Below, piece after piece: positions 7,563 through 14,615 of a stretch of 15,821 nt of DNA. The notes beneath the pieces were generated by a model. It ran no database searches. It saw nothing but the letters and a program-made list of their open reading frames with translations, and had not been told where the DNA came from. Position numbers and translations under genes: made by a program. Source of the stretch: an uncultured Azospirillum sp. (GTDB taxonomy: Bacteria > Pseudomonadota > Alphaproteobacteria > RF32 > CAG-239); the NCBI GenBank assembly GCA_900538765.1, contig UQAB01000032.1, positions 1 to 15,821 of the forward strand, written 5' to 3'. Each line of letters starts with the position of its first letter. Position 1 is the first letter of the stretch.

Positions 7563-9038
7563 ATGGCAAAATCAAGCTCAAATACCAAAGCAAAAATCAA
7601 TCCCAAAGGGCTGGGTATTTTTGCCCTGGCCAGTATTGTCGTCAGCTCAATGCTCGGCGGCGGCATTTACAGCCTGCCGCAAAATATGGCCGCCGGCGCT
7701 TCCGCCGGAGCTGTTCTGCTTGCCTGGGTCATTACAGGCATCGGCATTTATCTTATTGTCAACACGTTTTCTATCCTGTCTATGGCTAAGCCGGAGCTGA
7801 AAACAGGCATTTATTCATACAGCCGCGCCGGATTTGGTTCTTACGCCGGGTTTACCATCGGCTGGTCGTACTGGTTGTGCCAGGTTTTCGGCAATGTCAG
7901 TTATGCCGTCATTACCATGGACGCGCTCAACTATTTTTTCCCGCCTTATTTTGCCGGCGGAAACAATCTGGCCTCGATTATCGGCGGCTCTGTTATTATC
8001 TGGGGTTTTAACTTTATGATTCTCAGAGGTGTGCAGCAAGCCAGTATCATCAACCTTATCGGTACAATTTTGAAAATCGCGCCGCTTATTCTTTTTATCA
8101 TCATCATGCTGGTGGTTTTCAATTCCTCCAAGTTTGATTTTGACTTCTGGGGCGAATCCGCTGATACGGTTAACCGTCTGGGCGGGCTCGGAACACAGAT
8201 TAAAAGCACAATGATGGTGACGTTGTGGTCCTTTATCGGGATTGAAGGCGCCGTTGTCATGTCAGACAAAGCCAAAGATTCCAAAGACATCGGCCCGGCG
8301 ACTTTTCTCGGCTTCATTTCCTGTCTGATTATCTACGCCCTGCTCTCCCTGCTGCCCTATGGCTATATGAATCAGGCAGAACTGGCAGCGGTAAGCAATC
8401 CGTCAACAGCAGGCATTCTGGAAGCAATTATCGGCAAGGAAGGCGCCTGGATTATGAATATCGGCCTGTTAATCGCCGTTTTGACCAGTTGGCTTGCCTG
8501 GACAATCGTCACCGCGCAAATTCCTTTTGCAGCGGCGCAAAACGGAACGTTTCCCAAAGGTTTCACCCGTGAAAATGCCGCCGGTTCCCCTTCCGTATCC
8601 TTATGGGTAACCAGTTTGGCCATGCAGCTGTGCATGTTTTTGGTTTATTTTGCCAGCGACGCCTGGTCGACCATGCTTAACATTACCAGCGTGATGGTTC
8701 TGCCGGCTTATTTTATGTCCTGCGCTTATCTGTGGAAGCTGTGCACAGACGGCGAATATCCGCGGGGACTGGATGTCAAGCGTTCGTCAGCTTTATTCAC
8801 GGCCGTAGCCGGTTCTGTTTACGCTCTGTGGCTGATTTACGCCGCCGGCCTGAAATATTTCATGCTGGCCATCGTTATTCTGGCTCTCGGCATTCCGGTT
8901 TTCTGGCTGGCGAGAAAACAAAACGCACCGCAGGAAGCCGTTTTTACCAAAAGGGAAAAAGGGCTGGCTGTCCTGTTCATTATTATTGCACTGTGGTCCG
9001 TTTATGCTTTCAGCCACGGTTTGGTTACTTTAAACTAA
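7563..9038 (+). CDS. aaxC: APC-family arginine/agmatine antiporter (AaxC-like)
   Basis: This is an inner-membrane exchanger of the amino acid-polyamine-organocation family, basic amino acid/polyamine antiporter branch. It likely imports arginine and exports agmatine. At 491 residues it has about twelve hydrophobic helices. The helix 1 glycine-rich break is visible in SSMLGGGIYSLPQNMA. The helix 6 substrate/gating motif WSFIGIEGAVVMS corresponds to the WxFIGxE motif of AdiC-like exchangers. AAGGA lies seven bases before the ATG. It follows aaxB by 66 bases on the same strand, the same order as in chlamydiae, which is the main reason to prefer arginine/agmatine over arginine/ornithine exchange. 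The chlamydial porin gene aaxA is not present here. Confidence 0.88.
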   Translation: MAKSSSNTKAKINPKGLGIFALASIVVSSMLGGGIYSLPQNMAAGASAGAVLLAWVITGIGIYLIVNTFSILSMAKPELKTGIYSYSRAGFGSYAGFTIGWSYWLCQVFGNVSYAVITMDALNYFFPPYFAGGNNLASIIGGSVIIWGFNFMILRGVQQASIINLIGTILKIAPLILFIIIMLVVFNSSKFDFDFWGESADTVNRLGGLGTQIKSTMMVTLWSFIGIEGAVVMSDKAKDSKDIGPATFLGFISCLIIYALLSLLPYGYMNQAELAAVSNPSTAGILEAIIGKEGAWIMNIGLLIAVLTSWLAWTIVTAQIPFAAAQNGTFPKGFTRENAAGSPSVSLWVTSLAMQLCMFLVYFASDAWSTMLNITSVMVLPAYFMSCAYLWKLCTDGEYPRGLDVKRSSALFTAVAGSVYALWLIYAAGLKYFMLAIVILALGIPVFWLARKQNAPQEAVFTKREKGLAVLFIIIALWSVYAFSHGLVTLN

Positions 9039-9045
9039 GTTTTCC

Positions 9046-9081
9046 AAAAAAAAGAGGTTGGAATTTCCAACCTCTTTTTTT
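9046..9081. terminator. Bidirectional terminator between aaxC and the DUF218-like gene
   Basis: The stem GAGGTTGG (9054-9061) pairs with CCAACCTC (9067-9074) around a 5-base AATTT loop. It is flanked by A8 on the left and T7 on the right, so it terminates well in both directions. It sits eight bases after the antiporter stop and just beyond the stop (9085-9087) of the convergent minus-strand gene. Confidence 0.9.
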
Positions 9082-9084
9082 ACA

Positions 9085-9924
9085 TTACAGAGCTTCACGC
9101 ACCATAACCTGCCACTTTGCAACATGCTCACGCAAATCAGCATTGACTTCTTCCCTGCCATATTTTACGGCCAGGAACATTTTCAAATACTGAAACGGCG
9201 CAGACAAAGGCAAGCGACTGATACGCACGGGATAATGCTTTTCAAGATAGGCCGCCGCTTTCAGCGTTTCTTCGGAAGGAGTGAAATCTAACGGCGCATT
9301 AAACTTATTCTGATTAAGCTTAATACGGTTATAGATTGCAGCAACTTCAGACAAAAGCGGCAAACCGTCTGCCAGCCCTTTTCCATTATACAGCTGAGCC
9401 ATATCCATAATATGCTCATCCGGGCAATAGAAATACGCATTCAAAGGAACCGTTCCGGGAAACTGAACAGTGCTGAAACGCACCGTTCTTTCCAAGCGCA
9501 GGCTTAAACGAAGCGTCGGACAGAAGATTATCGGTTCCCGGCTGCCTCCCAGATAATCAATGATTTCCTTAAGATTGGCGCCGGTATTCGTTCCGTGGTC
9601 CAGCACTTTTATCCGTCTTGCCCCCAAAAGCGTGCAAACATTTGCCAGTTTCTGCCCTTCCGAACATCCTTTTTCATTCAGATATTTTGAAAGCATCCCT
9701 GTTCCGCCGACGCACAGAATTTCCGGTTCATAGCCAAACTGTTTCTTGCAGGCAAAAAATACTTTGCAGGCATAAAACGCAGATACCGGATCATCATCAA
9801 TGCACACGACATAAAACGGTCGAACCGTTAACTGTCCGTCAACAACACAATCTGTTTTATAACGCAGTTCATTTAAAACTTTGGCTGCACAATTCCATTG
9901 CTTTTCATAAAATTTAATATCCAT
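9085..9924 (-). CDS. DUF218 (YdcF/SanA/ElyC-like) protein, predicted
   Basis: The protein has 279 residues with no signal peptide or membrane helix. The central part has the layout of the DUF218 family: a hydrophobic strand ending in a Gly pair (EILCVGGTGMLS, 68-79), an acidic Ser-Glu (88-89) followed by a helix, ARRIKVLDHGTNTGANLKEI (102-121) with the hallmark N-T-x2-N, then a strand and an Arg-rich helix (LRLERT). DUF218 proteins are linked to envelope and lipid-carrier metabolism, but most are membrane anchored, while this one looks soluble and has a 100-residue C-terminal extension. No good ribosome site precedes the ATG. It is probably a single-gene unit between two terminators. Confidence 0.65.
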   Translation of the reverse strand: MDIKFYEKQWNCAAKVLNELRYKTDCVVDGQLTVRPFYVVCIDDDPVSAFYACKVFFACKKQFGYEPEILCVGGTGMLSKYLNEKGCSEGQKLANVCTLLGARRIKVLDHGTNTGANLKEIIDYLGGSREPIIFCPTLRLSLRLERTVRFSTVQFPGTVPLNAYFYCPDEHIMDMAQLYNGKGLADGLPLLSEVAAIYNRIKLNQNKFNAPLDFTPSEETLKAAAYLEKHYPVRISRLPLSAPFQYLKMFLAVKYGREEVNADLREHVAKWQVMVREAL

Positions 9925-9964
9925 AAAAATTTATATTTAAAGTTAATAATATTATATCGTTTTA

Positions 9965-9993
9965 ATACTAGTTTATTTTAGACAAAAATGCAA
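9965..9993 (-). promoter_or_regulatory. Candidate promoter for the DUF218-like gene
   Basis: On the minus strand TTGCAT (9988-9993) and TAGTAT (9965-9970) are separated by 17 bases. A perfect TATAAT also occurs at 9951-9956 but lacks a -35. Both lie 27-69 bases upstream of the ATG at 9924, in an AT-rich gap just after the terminator of the preceding operon. Confidence 0.35.
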
Positions 9994-10014
9994 GATATTT
10001 TTACAAGATAAATT

Positions 10015-10041
10015 AAAAGGAGGTTTTACCCTCCTTTTTTT
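10015..10041 (-). terminator. Terminator of the 10059-11205 operon
   Basis: The stem AAAAGGAGG (10015-10023) pairs with CCTCCTTTT (10030-10038) around a 6-base loop. Read on the minus strand it is followed by TTTTAATTT. It begins 18 bases past the stop at 10059. The plus-strand reading has an even better T7 tail, but no plus-strand gene precedes it. Confidence 0.8.
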
Positions 10042-10058
10042 CATTTTGATTTGGCTTA

Positions 10059-10655
10059 TTACTCGATGCAGCAGTCAACGGCTTTGCGGACAAAGGCTTT
10101 CATCTTTGCCAGAGCGCCGCCTTTGGTTTCTGCCTCAACTGCTTCAGCCGTTTTCTTTTCTGACGCCGGCGTGGCGACTGCTGCGGCACGCACCGTCAGT
10201 TTCTTGACGTCATCGACGCTGTCCTTGACCCATTTCACGTCGTCAATGCTCAGCATATTCATGTTTAAGCCCCAGAACAGGCAGTATAATTCATAAGCCT
10301 GGTTAAATAAGTCATAGGCAACGTCCTTATGGCCTAAGCTCTGCTGTTTGGTGCCGACTTCCATCAGGCGCATCGAACTCGCCAGCAGGTGTTTCGATAT
10401 GCACCAAACCTCACCTTCATAACTCGGGATTATCTTCTGCATCAGCTTCTTGCGCGTTTCGCGGACGTCTTCAATCAGGTCGTAAAACGAGGTCTTGCCC
10501 GTCTTCGCGCCCGAAAACATCAGGTGTTCCTCTATGCTGATGAGATTCATGATGGCAATCGTCAAATCCTGATCCGAAGACAGGTCTTTGGGGTTGACTT
10601 TCTTGCTGCTGTCTATCCGTTCGACAAATTCTTTTACGTCTTTGGCTTTTTGCAT
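10059..10655 (-). CDS. Helical conserved hypothetical protein
   Basis: I know no function for this 198-residue protein. Residues 1-150 look all-helical and soluble, with two striking motifs: NLISIEEHLMFSGAKTGK (37-54) and EGEVWCISKHLLASSMRLME (80-99), which cluster Glu, His and Cys in helical context. A low-complexity Ala/Glu/Lys linker (about 155-180) leads to a basic amphipathic C-terminal helix ending in a Cys-Cys pair. AAGGAG upstream of the ATG overlaps the stop codon of the preceding gene, and the intergenic gap is ten bases, so the two are almost certainly translated together. From memory, similar proteins paired with a small CxxC membrane protein occur in Patescibacteria; this is unverified. 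Confidence 0.8.
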   Translation of the reverse strand: MQKAKDVKEFVERIDSSKKVNPKDLSSDQDLTIAIMNLISIEEHLMFSGAKTGKTSFYDLIEDVRETRKKLMQKIIPSYEGEVWCISKHLLASSMRLMEVGTKQQSLGHKDVAYDLFNQAYELYCLFWGLNMNMLSIDDVKWVKDSVDDVKKLTVRAAAVATPASEKKTAEAVEAETKGGALAKMKAFVRKAVDCCIE

Positions 10656-10665
10656 CTTTTTCTCC

Positions 10666-11205
10666 TTAAAATCCGGCTAACAGATTATCGGCCGCGGGAA
10701 CACAAATCGGGTTATAATAAAAATAAGTGCTCAAAGCCAATAATGCAACAACAGGCAAAACAACTTTTTCAAACGGAAAATGCGCATGGCCGCCGTTCCG
10801 GGCTTTCATCCACTGATACAGTTTTGACGTGTAGGCAAAGACCAACGCTCCAGCCAAAAAGCTGAAAAGAAACGGATCAAGGTACAAAACGCAAAGCAGC
10901 ACTTTCGGCTGATAACTCATTTCGCCAAGATACAAAAAGCCGACAGTTCCCAGGCTGACAACCATCAACAGCGCATCACGCCCGGCAAAATGCCAGTTTT
11001 TCTTGTCAAAATACTTAATCGCCCAATAGCCGACCAAAGTCAAAAATGCACCGGACCAAACGCCGACAACACTGTCGTCAACACCCAGCTGGCGGGCAAT
11101 TTCCAAGGAAGCGCCGACGGCTACGGTACAGACGGCACAGGCCGGGTTGGCGTAAGCATGCGTGCTGATTAAAACAGCGGCAAGCAGAAGCAGAGCAAAA
11201 GTCAT
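10666..11205 (-). CDS. Small membrane protein with exported-side CxxC
   Basis: The protein has 179 residues with no named family that I recognise. An N-terminal signal-like segment (1-19, ending HAYA) is followed at once by PACAVCTVAVGASLEIARQL, which contains Cys23-x2-Cys26. It continues to G-V-D-D-S-V-x-G-V-W at 41-50 and about four hydrophobic helices (roughly 47-64, 78-94, 104-125, 147-163). A further cysteine, Cys168, lies in NPICVP after the last helix. The cysteine layout could fit thiol/disulfide or metal chemistry at the membrane surface, which is inference only. GGAG lies seven bases upstream of the ATG. The gene is the first of a tight pair with the helical protein at 10059. Confidence 0.8.
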   Translation of the reverse strand: MTFALLLLAAVLISTHAYANPACAVCTVAVGASLEIARQLGVDDSVVGVWSGAFLTLVGYWAIKYFDKKNWHFAGRDALLMVVSLGTVGFLYLGEMSYQPKVLLCVLYLDPFLFSFLAGALVFAYTSKLYQWMKARNGGHAHFPFEKVVLPVVALLALSTYFYYNPICVPAADNLLAGF

Positions 11206-11237
11206 TTCATTTCTCCATCAAACATAATTCACCGTCT

Positions 11238-11265
11238 ATTATTCATTTATCTGACAAAAAATCAA
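11238..11265 (-). promoter_or_regulatory. Candidate promoter for the CxxC membrane/helical protein pair
   Basis: On the minus strand TTGATT (11260-11265) and AATAAT (11238-11243) are separated by 16 bases and lie about 33-60 bases upstream of ATG 11205. I see no terminator hairpin between the SulP stop (11267) and this gene, so read-through from the transporter is also possible. Confidence 0.35.
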
Positions 11266-11266
11266 C

Positions 11267-13048
11267 TTATTTATCCGCTTCCTGTTTATTATTCCCGTCA
11301 ATTTCACCGGTTTCATTTTCATCAACCTGCTCTGCCGCTTTCATAGTGCGCAGGTAACGGCGCGTCATTTTCAGAGCATTGGCAAATGTCGATGCCGTTG
11401 AAATGTCCTTACTGGTAATACCTTCTTTCAGGAAAGCCTCATGCAGGACGCGACGCGGTTGTTTTTTGATATTGGAGAAAATAATTTTGGTATTATGCTT
11501 CTTCAGTTTTTTTACAAATTCGACAATCAGGTTGGCGCCGGTCGCATCAACAACCGGAACATAGCCCATGCGGAAAATCAAGACTTTCGGCGCCCGGGGC
11601 AATGTTTTAAGATAGCTTGACACCTGCGCGGCGGCACCGAAAAACAACGGACCGGACATACGCAGCGACATAACGCCGTCTTCTGACAAAAAGCGGCTCA
11701 AATCACGGCCGCCGCCCGTATTTTCAAGAACGGCGTCATCGGTTTCGATTTCAATCTCGCGACTCATACGGTGCATAAAGATAATACTGGCCATAATGAA
11801 ACCGACGCTGATAGCGGTATTTAAATCGGCCAAAACGGTCAGGGACAAAGTTACCAGCAGCGTATAGCGGTCGCCGCGCGGACCTTCAATGACTTTGAGC
11901 ATTTTGCCAAAGCCAATCATGTTCCAGCCGACAATAGTCAAAATGGCAGAGAGGCAGGCCAACGGAATATACTTGGCCAAAGGCGACAGCAGAAGCATGA
12001 ACAGGAAAATGAACACGGCGTTCATCATGCCTGAAATCGGCGAATAAGCATTGGCCTTCAAGTTGGTTGCCGTACGGGCAATGGCGCTGGTTGCCGGAAT
12101 ACCGGCAAAGAACATACAGATAATATTGGCGGCGCCCTCCCCGATCAGTTCGGCATTTGGATTGTGGTTGTCACCGCTCATACCGTCGGCAACAGTCGCG
12201 CACAACAGAGATTCAATCGCCGCCAAGAAAGCAATCGTCAAACCGGTCGGCAGAACCTTCAACATCAGGTCAATACTGATTTCCGGCGCTTTCGGCGCGG
12301 GAAGCAAGTGCGGAATTCCACCGAAACGACTGCCAATCGTGTCTATCTGCACACCAAACAAGGACAAAATCATAACCAGAAAAACAGCGACAACCACACT
12401 GATTAAATAAGCCGGAAGTTTCGGATGTTTCAGCTGGATAAAAAAGATAACGCCAAAAGAAACCAAAGCGACAAACACCGATGCGGCGGTAAACTTGTCA
12501 AGGTTGGCCATATAAGCGCGCCAGCGCGGCAAAACTTCTACAGGAATGCCGCTGACCTGCAAACCGATTAAATCCTGAAACTGGGTGGTTATGAGCAAAA
12601 GCCCGATACCGCCGGTAAAGCCCAAGACGACCGGATAAGGAATATATTTGATATAAGTTCCAAGTTTCAATAATCCGGCAAGAATGAGGACAACTCCGGT
12701 AATCAACATTGTCAGCAGCAGAGCATTATAGCCGTAGTTTTGAATGACCGTGAAAATCAAAACGGCAAAAGCCCCTGTCGGTCCGCCGATTTGATAACGA
12801 CCGCCGGCAAAAAGCGCAATAAAGAAACCGGCAACAATCGCCGTGTAAAGCCCCTGCGCCGGTGTAACGCCGGAAGCAATGGCCAAAGCCATGGATAAAG
12901 GAATGGAAATGACCGCGACGGTCAATCCACCGGAAACGTCACGTTTAAAACAACTGATGTTATATCCCTGTTTTTTAACGACTTCCCATAATTTCGGCGC
13001 AAAGTTTTTTTCATAAGCGCCAAAAAAACGTTTCAGCATTCCAAACAT
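11267..13048 (-). CDS. SulP/SLC26 family anion transporter with STAS domain
   Basis: This is an inner-membrane transporter for an inorganic or organic anion (sulfate, bicarbonate or dicarboxylate in characterised members). The substrate cannot be decided from the sequence. It has 593 residues. The N-terminal half carries SulP signatures: DVSGGLTVAVISIPLSMALA, GVTPAQGLYTAIVAGF and GGRYQIGGPTGAFAVL, then about a dozen to fourteen membrane segments. Residues about 458-560 form a cytoplasmic STAS domain with the loop D-A-T-G at 501-504, where anti-sigma antagonists have a phosphorylatable serine. A charged tail rich in Glu/Asp/Asn follows. AGAGGA lies five bases before the first ATG; a second in-frame ATG is three codons later. 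No carbonic anhydrase gene is adjacent. The gene has its own promoter at 13092-13119. Confidence 0.94.
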   Translation of the reverse strand: MFGMLKRFFGAYEKNFAPKLWEVVKKQGYNISCFKRDVSGGLTVAVISIPLSMALAIASGVTPAQGLYTAIVAGFFIALFAGGRYQIGGPTGAFAVLIFTVIQNYGYNALLLTMLITGVVLILAGLLKLGTYIKYIPYPVVLGFTGGIGLLLITTQFQDLIGLQVSGIPVEVLPRWRAYMANLDKFTAASVFVALVSFGVIFFIQLKHPKLPAYLISVVVAVFLVMILSLFGVQIDTIGSRFGGIPHLLPAPKAPEISIDLMLKVLPTGLTIAFLAAIESLLCATVADGMSGDNHNPNAELIGEGAANIICMFFAGIPATSAIARTATNLKANAYSPISGMMNAVFIFLFMLLLSPLAKYIPLACLSAILTIVGWNMIGFGKMLKVIEGPRGDRYTLLVTLSLTVLADLNTAISVGFIMASIIFMHRMSREIEIETDDAVLENTGGGRDLSRFLSEDGVMSLRMSGPLFFGAAAQVSSYLKTLPRAPKVLIFRMGYVPVVDATGANLIVEFVKKLKKHNTKIIFSNIKKQPRRVLHEAFLKEGITSKDISTASTFANALKMTRRYLRTMKAAEQVDENETGEIDGNNKQEADK

Positions 13049-13080
13049 TTTATTCCTCTTTTATCTCTTTGATTAATTTA

Positions 13081-13119
13081 TGACACGGGGTGTTGTACTC
13101 CTTTTTCATATCGTGTCAA
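13081..13119 (-). promoter_or_regulatory. SulP promoter with overlapping inverted repeat
   Basis: On the minus strand a perfect TTGACA (-35, 13114-13119) is followed after 16 bases by TACAAC (-10, 13092-13097), about 44 bases before the SulP ATG. A 7-bp inverted repeat, TGACACG at 13081-13087 and CGTGTCA at 13112-13118, brackets the promoter. Its outer arm overlaps the -35, a layout compatible with a repressor operator. Confidence 0.5.
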
Positions 13120-13157
13120 GAGGAACAGGGATTTTTCGCCAATAAAATTTCAAAAGG

Positions 13158-14489
13158 TCAGAAAAAACGGTTTAAAAAGCTGCGCAGCCGGGACTTGCGA
13201 TAACTTTTGAAATATTCATGCGGCAGAGAACGTTGTATAAACCAATACAGAATCCTGTTTTTGACAATTTCTGTTTTGACCGGTTTGGCCGTGCCGACAA
13301 TTTTATAGCCGTTTTCTTTAGGCATATTGAGCAGCGTCAGGTTGGCGCAGGCCTTACATTCAAAGCGCCCCGTACAATTCTCCGCGGCGAATGCATAAAC
13401 CAGGGCAGACTCACGAAAATCTGCCATACCGCTGAAATTCGCCCCCAGAATGACCAAACGGATTGATGGCGAAGATATCAGAATCAGTTGGCCGGAAGCA
13501 TTTTCCCCCACTTCAACCCGTTGCACTGTTTTGGAGGAACTCAAATCAAGGGTTCCGGCAAAACCGCTGCCGACGTAAACGCTGCGTATTCCCTGACGGG
13601 CACTGACGCTGGCTCCGTACAAACTGCCGGAAAAGCCGTCGCCGATTTGCAAATATCTGGCAAAAACGGAAATAATACTTAGTCTTCCGCTATAATTTTG
13701 CCCAATGTCGATATGCCGGTAAAAGATACAGGTGTTGATGTTAAAAATTCCCTGGCAGTCACTGCCGACAATCAGCCGGCGCAGATAAGACTTTTTCAAA
13801 TCAGCCGAGCCGCTGAAGCTGCTGCCGACTTTTATATTCAGAATTTTTTCGCCGTCATGGAAGAACACCTCCGCCCGGCAGTTGTCTTTGATTTCCAGAT
13901 TTTCAACACTGCTGCGCGACAGCGAAAGCCGCCCGCTGAAATTGGCGTCCACGGTAACAGAGCGGATATGATGATTGCTGCGCAAATCTATATCCAAAGC
14001 AGAATCGGAACCGATACAAAGAGAGCGAATCAACATTCCCTGCAAATCAAGCTGGCAGCCTACAGAATTTTTTTTGAGTTTTAAATCCATAGGATACAGA
14101 CTGTTTAAAATCGCAACTGTTTTATCTTCCGGTTGAAGAAAATGGTTTAATCCATAGCGTTTCAATTCACGGGAACTAAGATAGACTTCCCGTTGGTCTT
14201 CATACTTTAAAATACTGACACCGAGTTCATGCGCCGCTTCTTTGGTCAGACGGAACTTCGCTTCCATGATGTAGGCGACAACTTCATCAATTATATGACG
14301 CGGCAGGTGGCGTTCCTTGTGAAAACGGAATGAGGTTATGACATCATTATATTTTTCAGCCGTGGCTGCAATAAAGCCCTGCCGGTTGCGCAAAATAAAC
14401 ATATTATCTTTTCCCGGCATGCGTTCCCCTACATAACCGGATGAAAATTGATGGATGAGCTTGTCTTCTTCGTCCTTGTTTTCAGACAT
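13158..14489 (-). CDS. Predicted beta-solenoid repeat protein
   Basis: I recognise no family for this 443-residue protein. Residues about 1-140 form a charged, mixed globular region. From about 143 to 385 the chain is a tandem repeat of 20-21 residues with consensus (I/V)-x-(I/V)-G-x-x-F-S-G-x-L-x-L-x-x-S. The FSG-like triplets fall at 184, 225, 245, 266, 286, 310, 331, 352 and 372, with a degenerate one near 204, so there are ten rungs or more. Regular hydrophobic/Gly/Ser alternation at this period suggests a beta-helix, perhaps bactofilin-like or pentapeptide-like in shape. No signal peptide is present, so it is probably cytosolic. A strongly basic aromatic C-terminus (about 405-443) could touch membrane or nucleic acid. 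The ribosome site is weak (GGGAAA, far upstream). It is divergent from the glycosyltransferase at 14616. Confidence 0.85.
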   Translation of the reverse strand: MSENKDEEDKLIHQFSSGYVGERMPGKDNMFILRNRQGFIAATAEKYNDVITSFRFHKERHLPRHIIDEVVAYIMEAKFRLTKEAAHELGVSILKYEDQREVYLSSRELKRYGLNHFLQPEDKTVAILNSLYPMDLKLKKNSVGCQLDLQGMLIRSLCIGSDSALDIDLRSNHHIRSVTVDANFSGRLSLSRSSVENLEIKDNCRAEVFFHDGEKILNIKVGSSFSGSADLKKSYLRRLIVGSDCQGIFNINTCIFYRHIDIGQNYSGRLSIISVFARYLQIGDGFSGSLYGASVSARQGIRSVYVGSGFAGTLDLSSSKTVQRVEVGENASGQLILISSPSIRLVILGANFSGMADFRESALVYAFAAENCTGRFECKACANLTLLNMPKENGYKIVGTAKPVKTEIVKNRILYWFIQRSLPHEYFKSYRKSRLRSFLNRFF

Positions 14490-14518
14490 TCTTTAAGTAT
14501 TTCCCTTTGGTATGAGAT

Positions 14519-14526
14519 ATTATAAT
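14519..14526. promoter_or_regulatory. Shared divergent -10 region
   Basis: The string ATTATAAT contains TATAAT on the plus strand (14521-14526) and TATAAT on the minus strand (14519-14524), overlapping by four bases, midway between the divergent solenoid and glycosyltransferase genes. Neither direction has a good -35; the best is TTATGC on the minus strand at 14541-14546 with a 16-base spacer. If both are used, the two genes would compete for polymerase. Confidence 0.35.
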
Positions 14527-14615
14527 GCGTGTATCCTAAAGCATAATTATTAACAAAGGTTTTTCATTTGCCAATTTTGAAAAATTATTGTATGAAGATA
14601 GGCGGAGGGACAAGC

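Noticed and set aside
8732..9193. Plus-strand open frame of 153 residues
   Set aside because: It overlaps the end of the antiporter out of frame and runs through a strong terminator into the convergent gene.
10389..10865. Plus-strand open frame of 158 residues
   Set aside because: It is antisense across two tightly linked minus-strand genes and resembles no protein.
14568..14615. Sixteen-residue extension of the glycosyltransferase
   Set aside because: No ribosome site precedes 14568, whereas GGAGGG precedes 14616.
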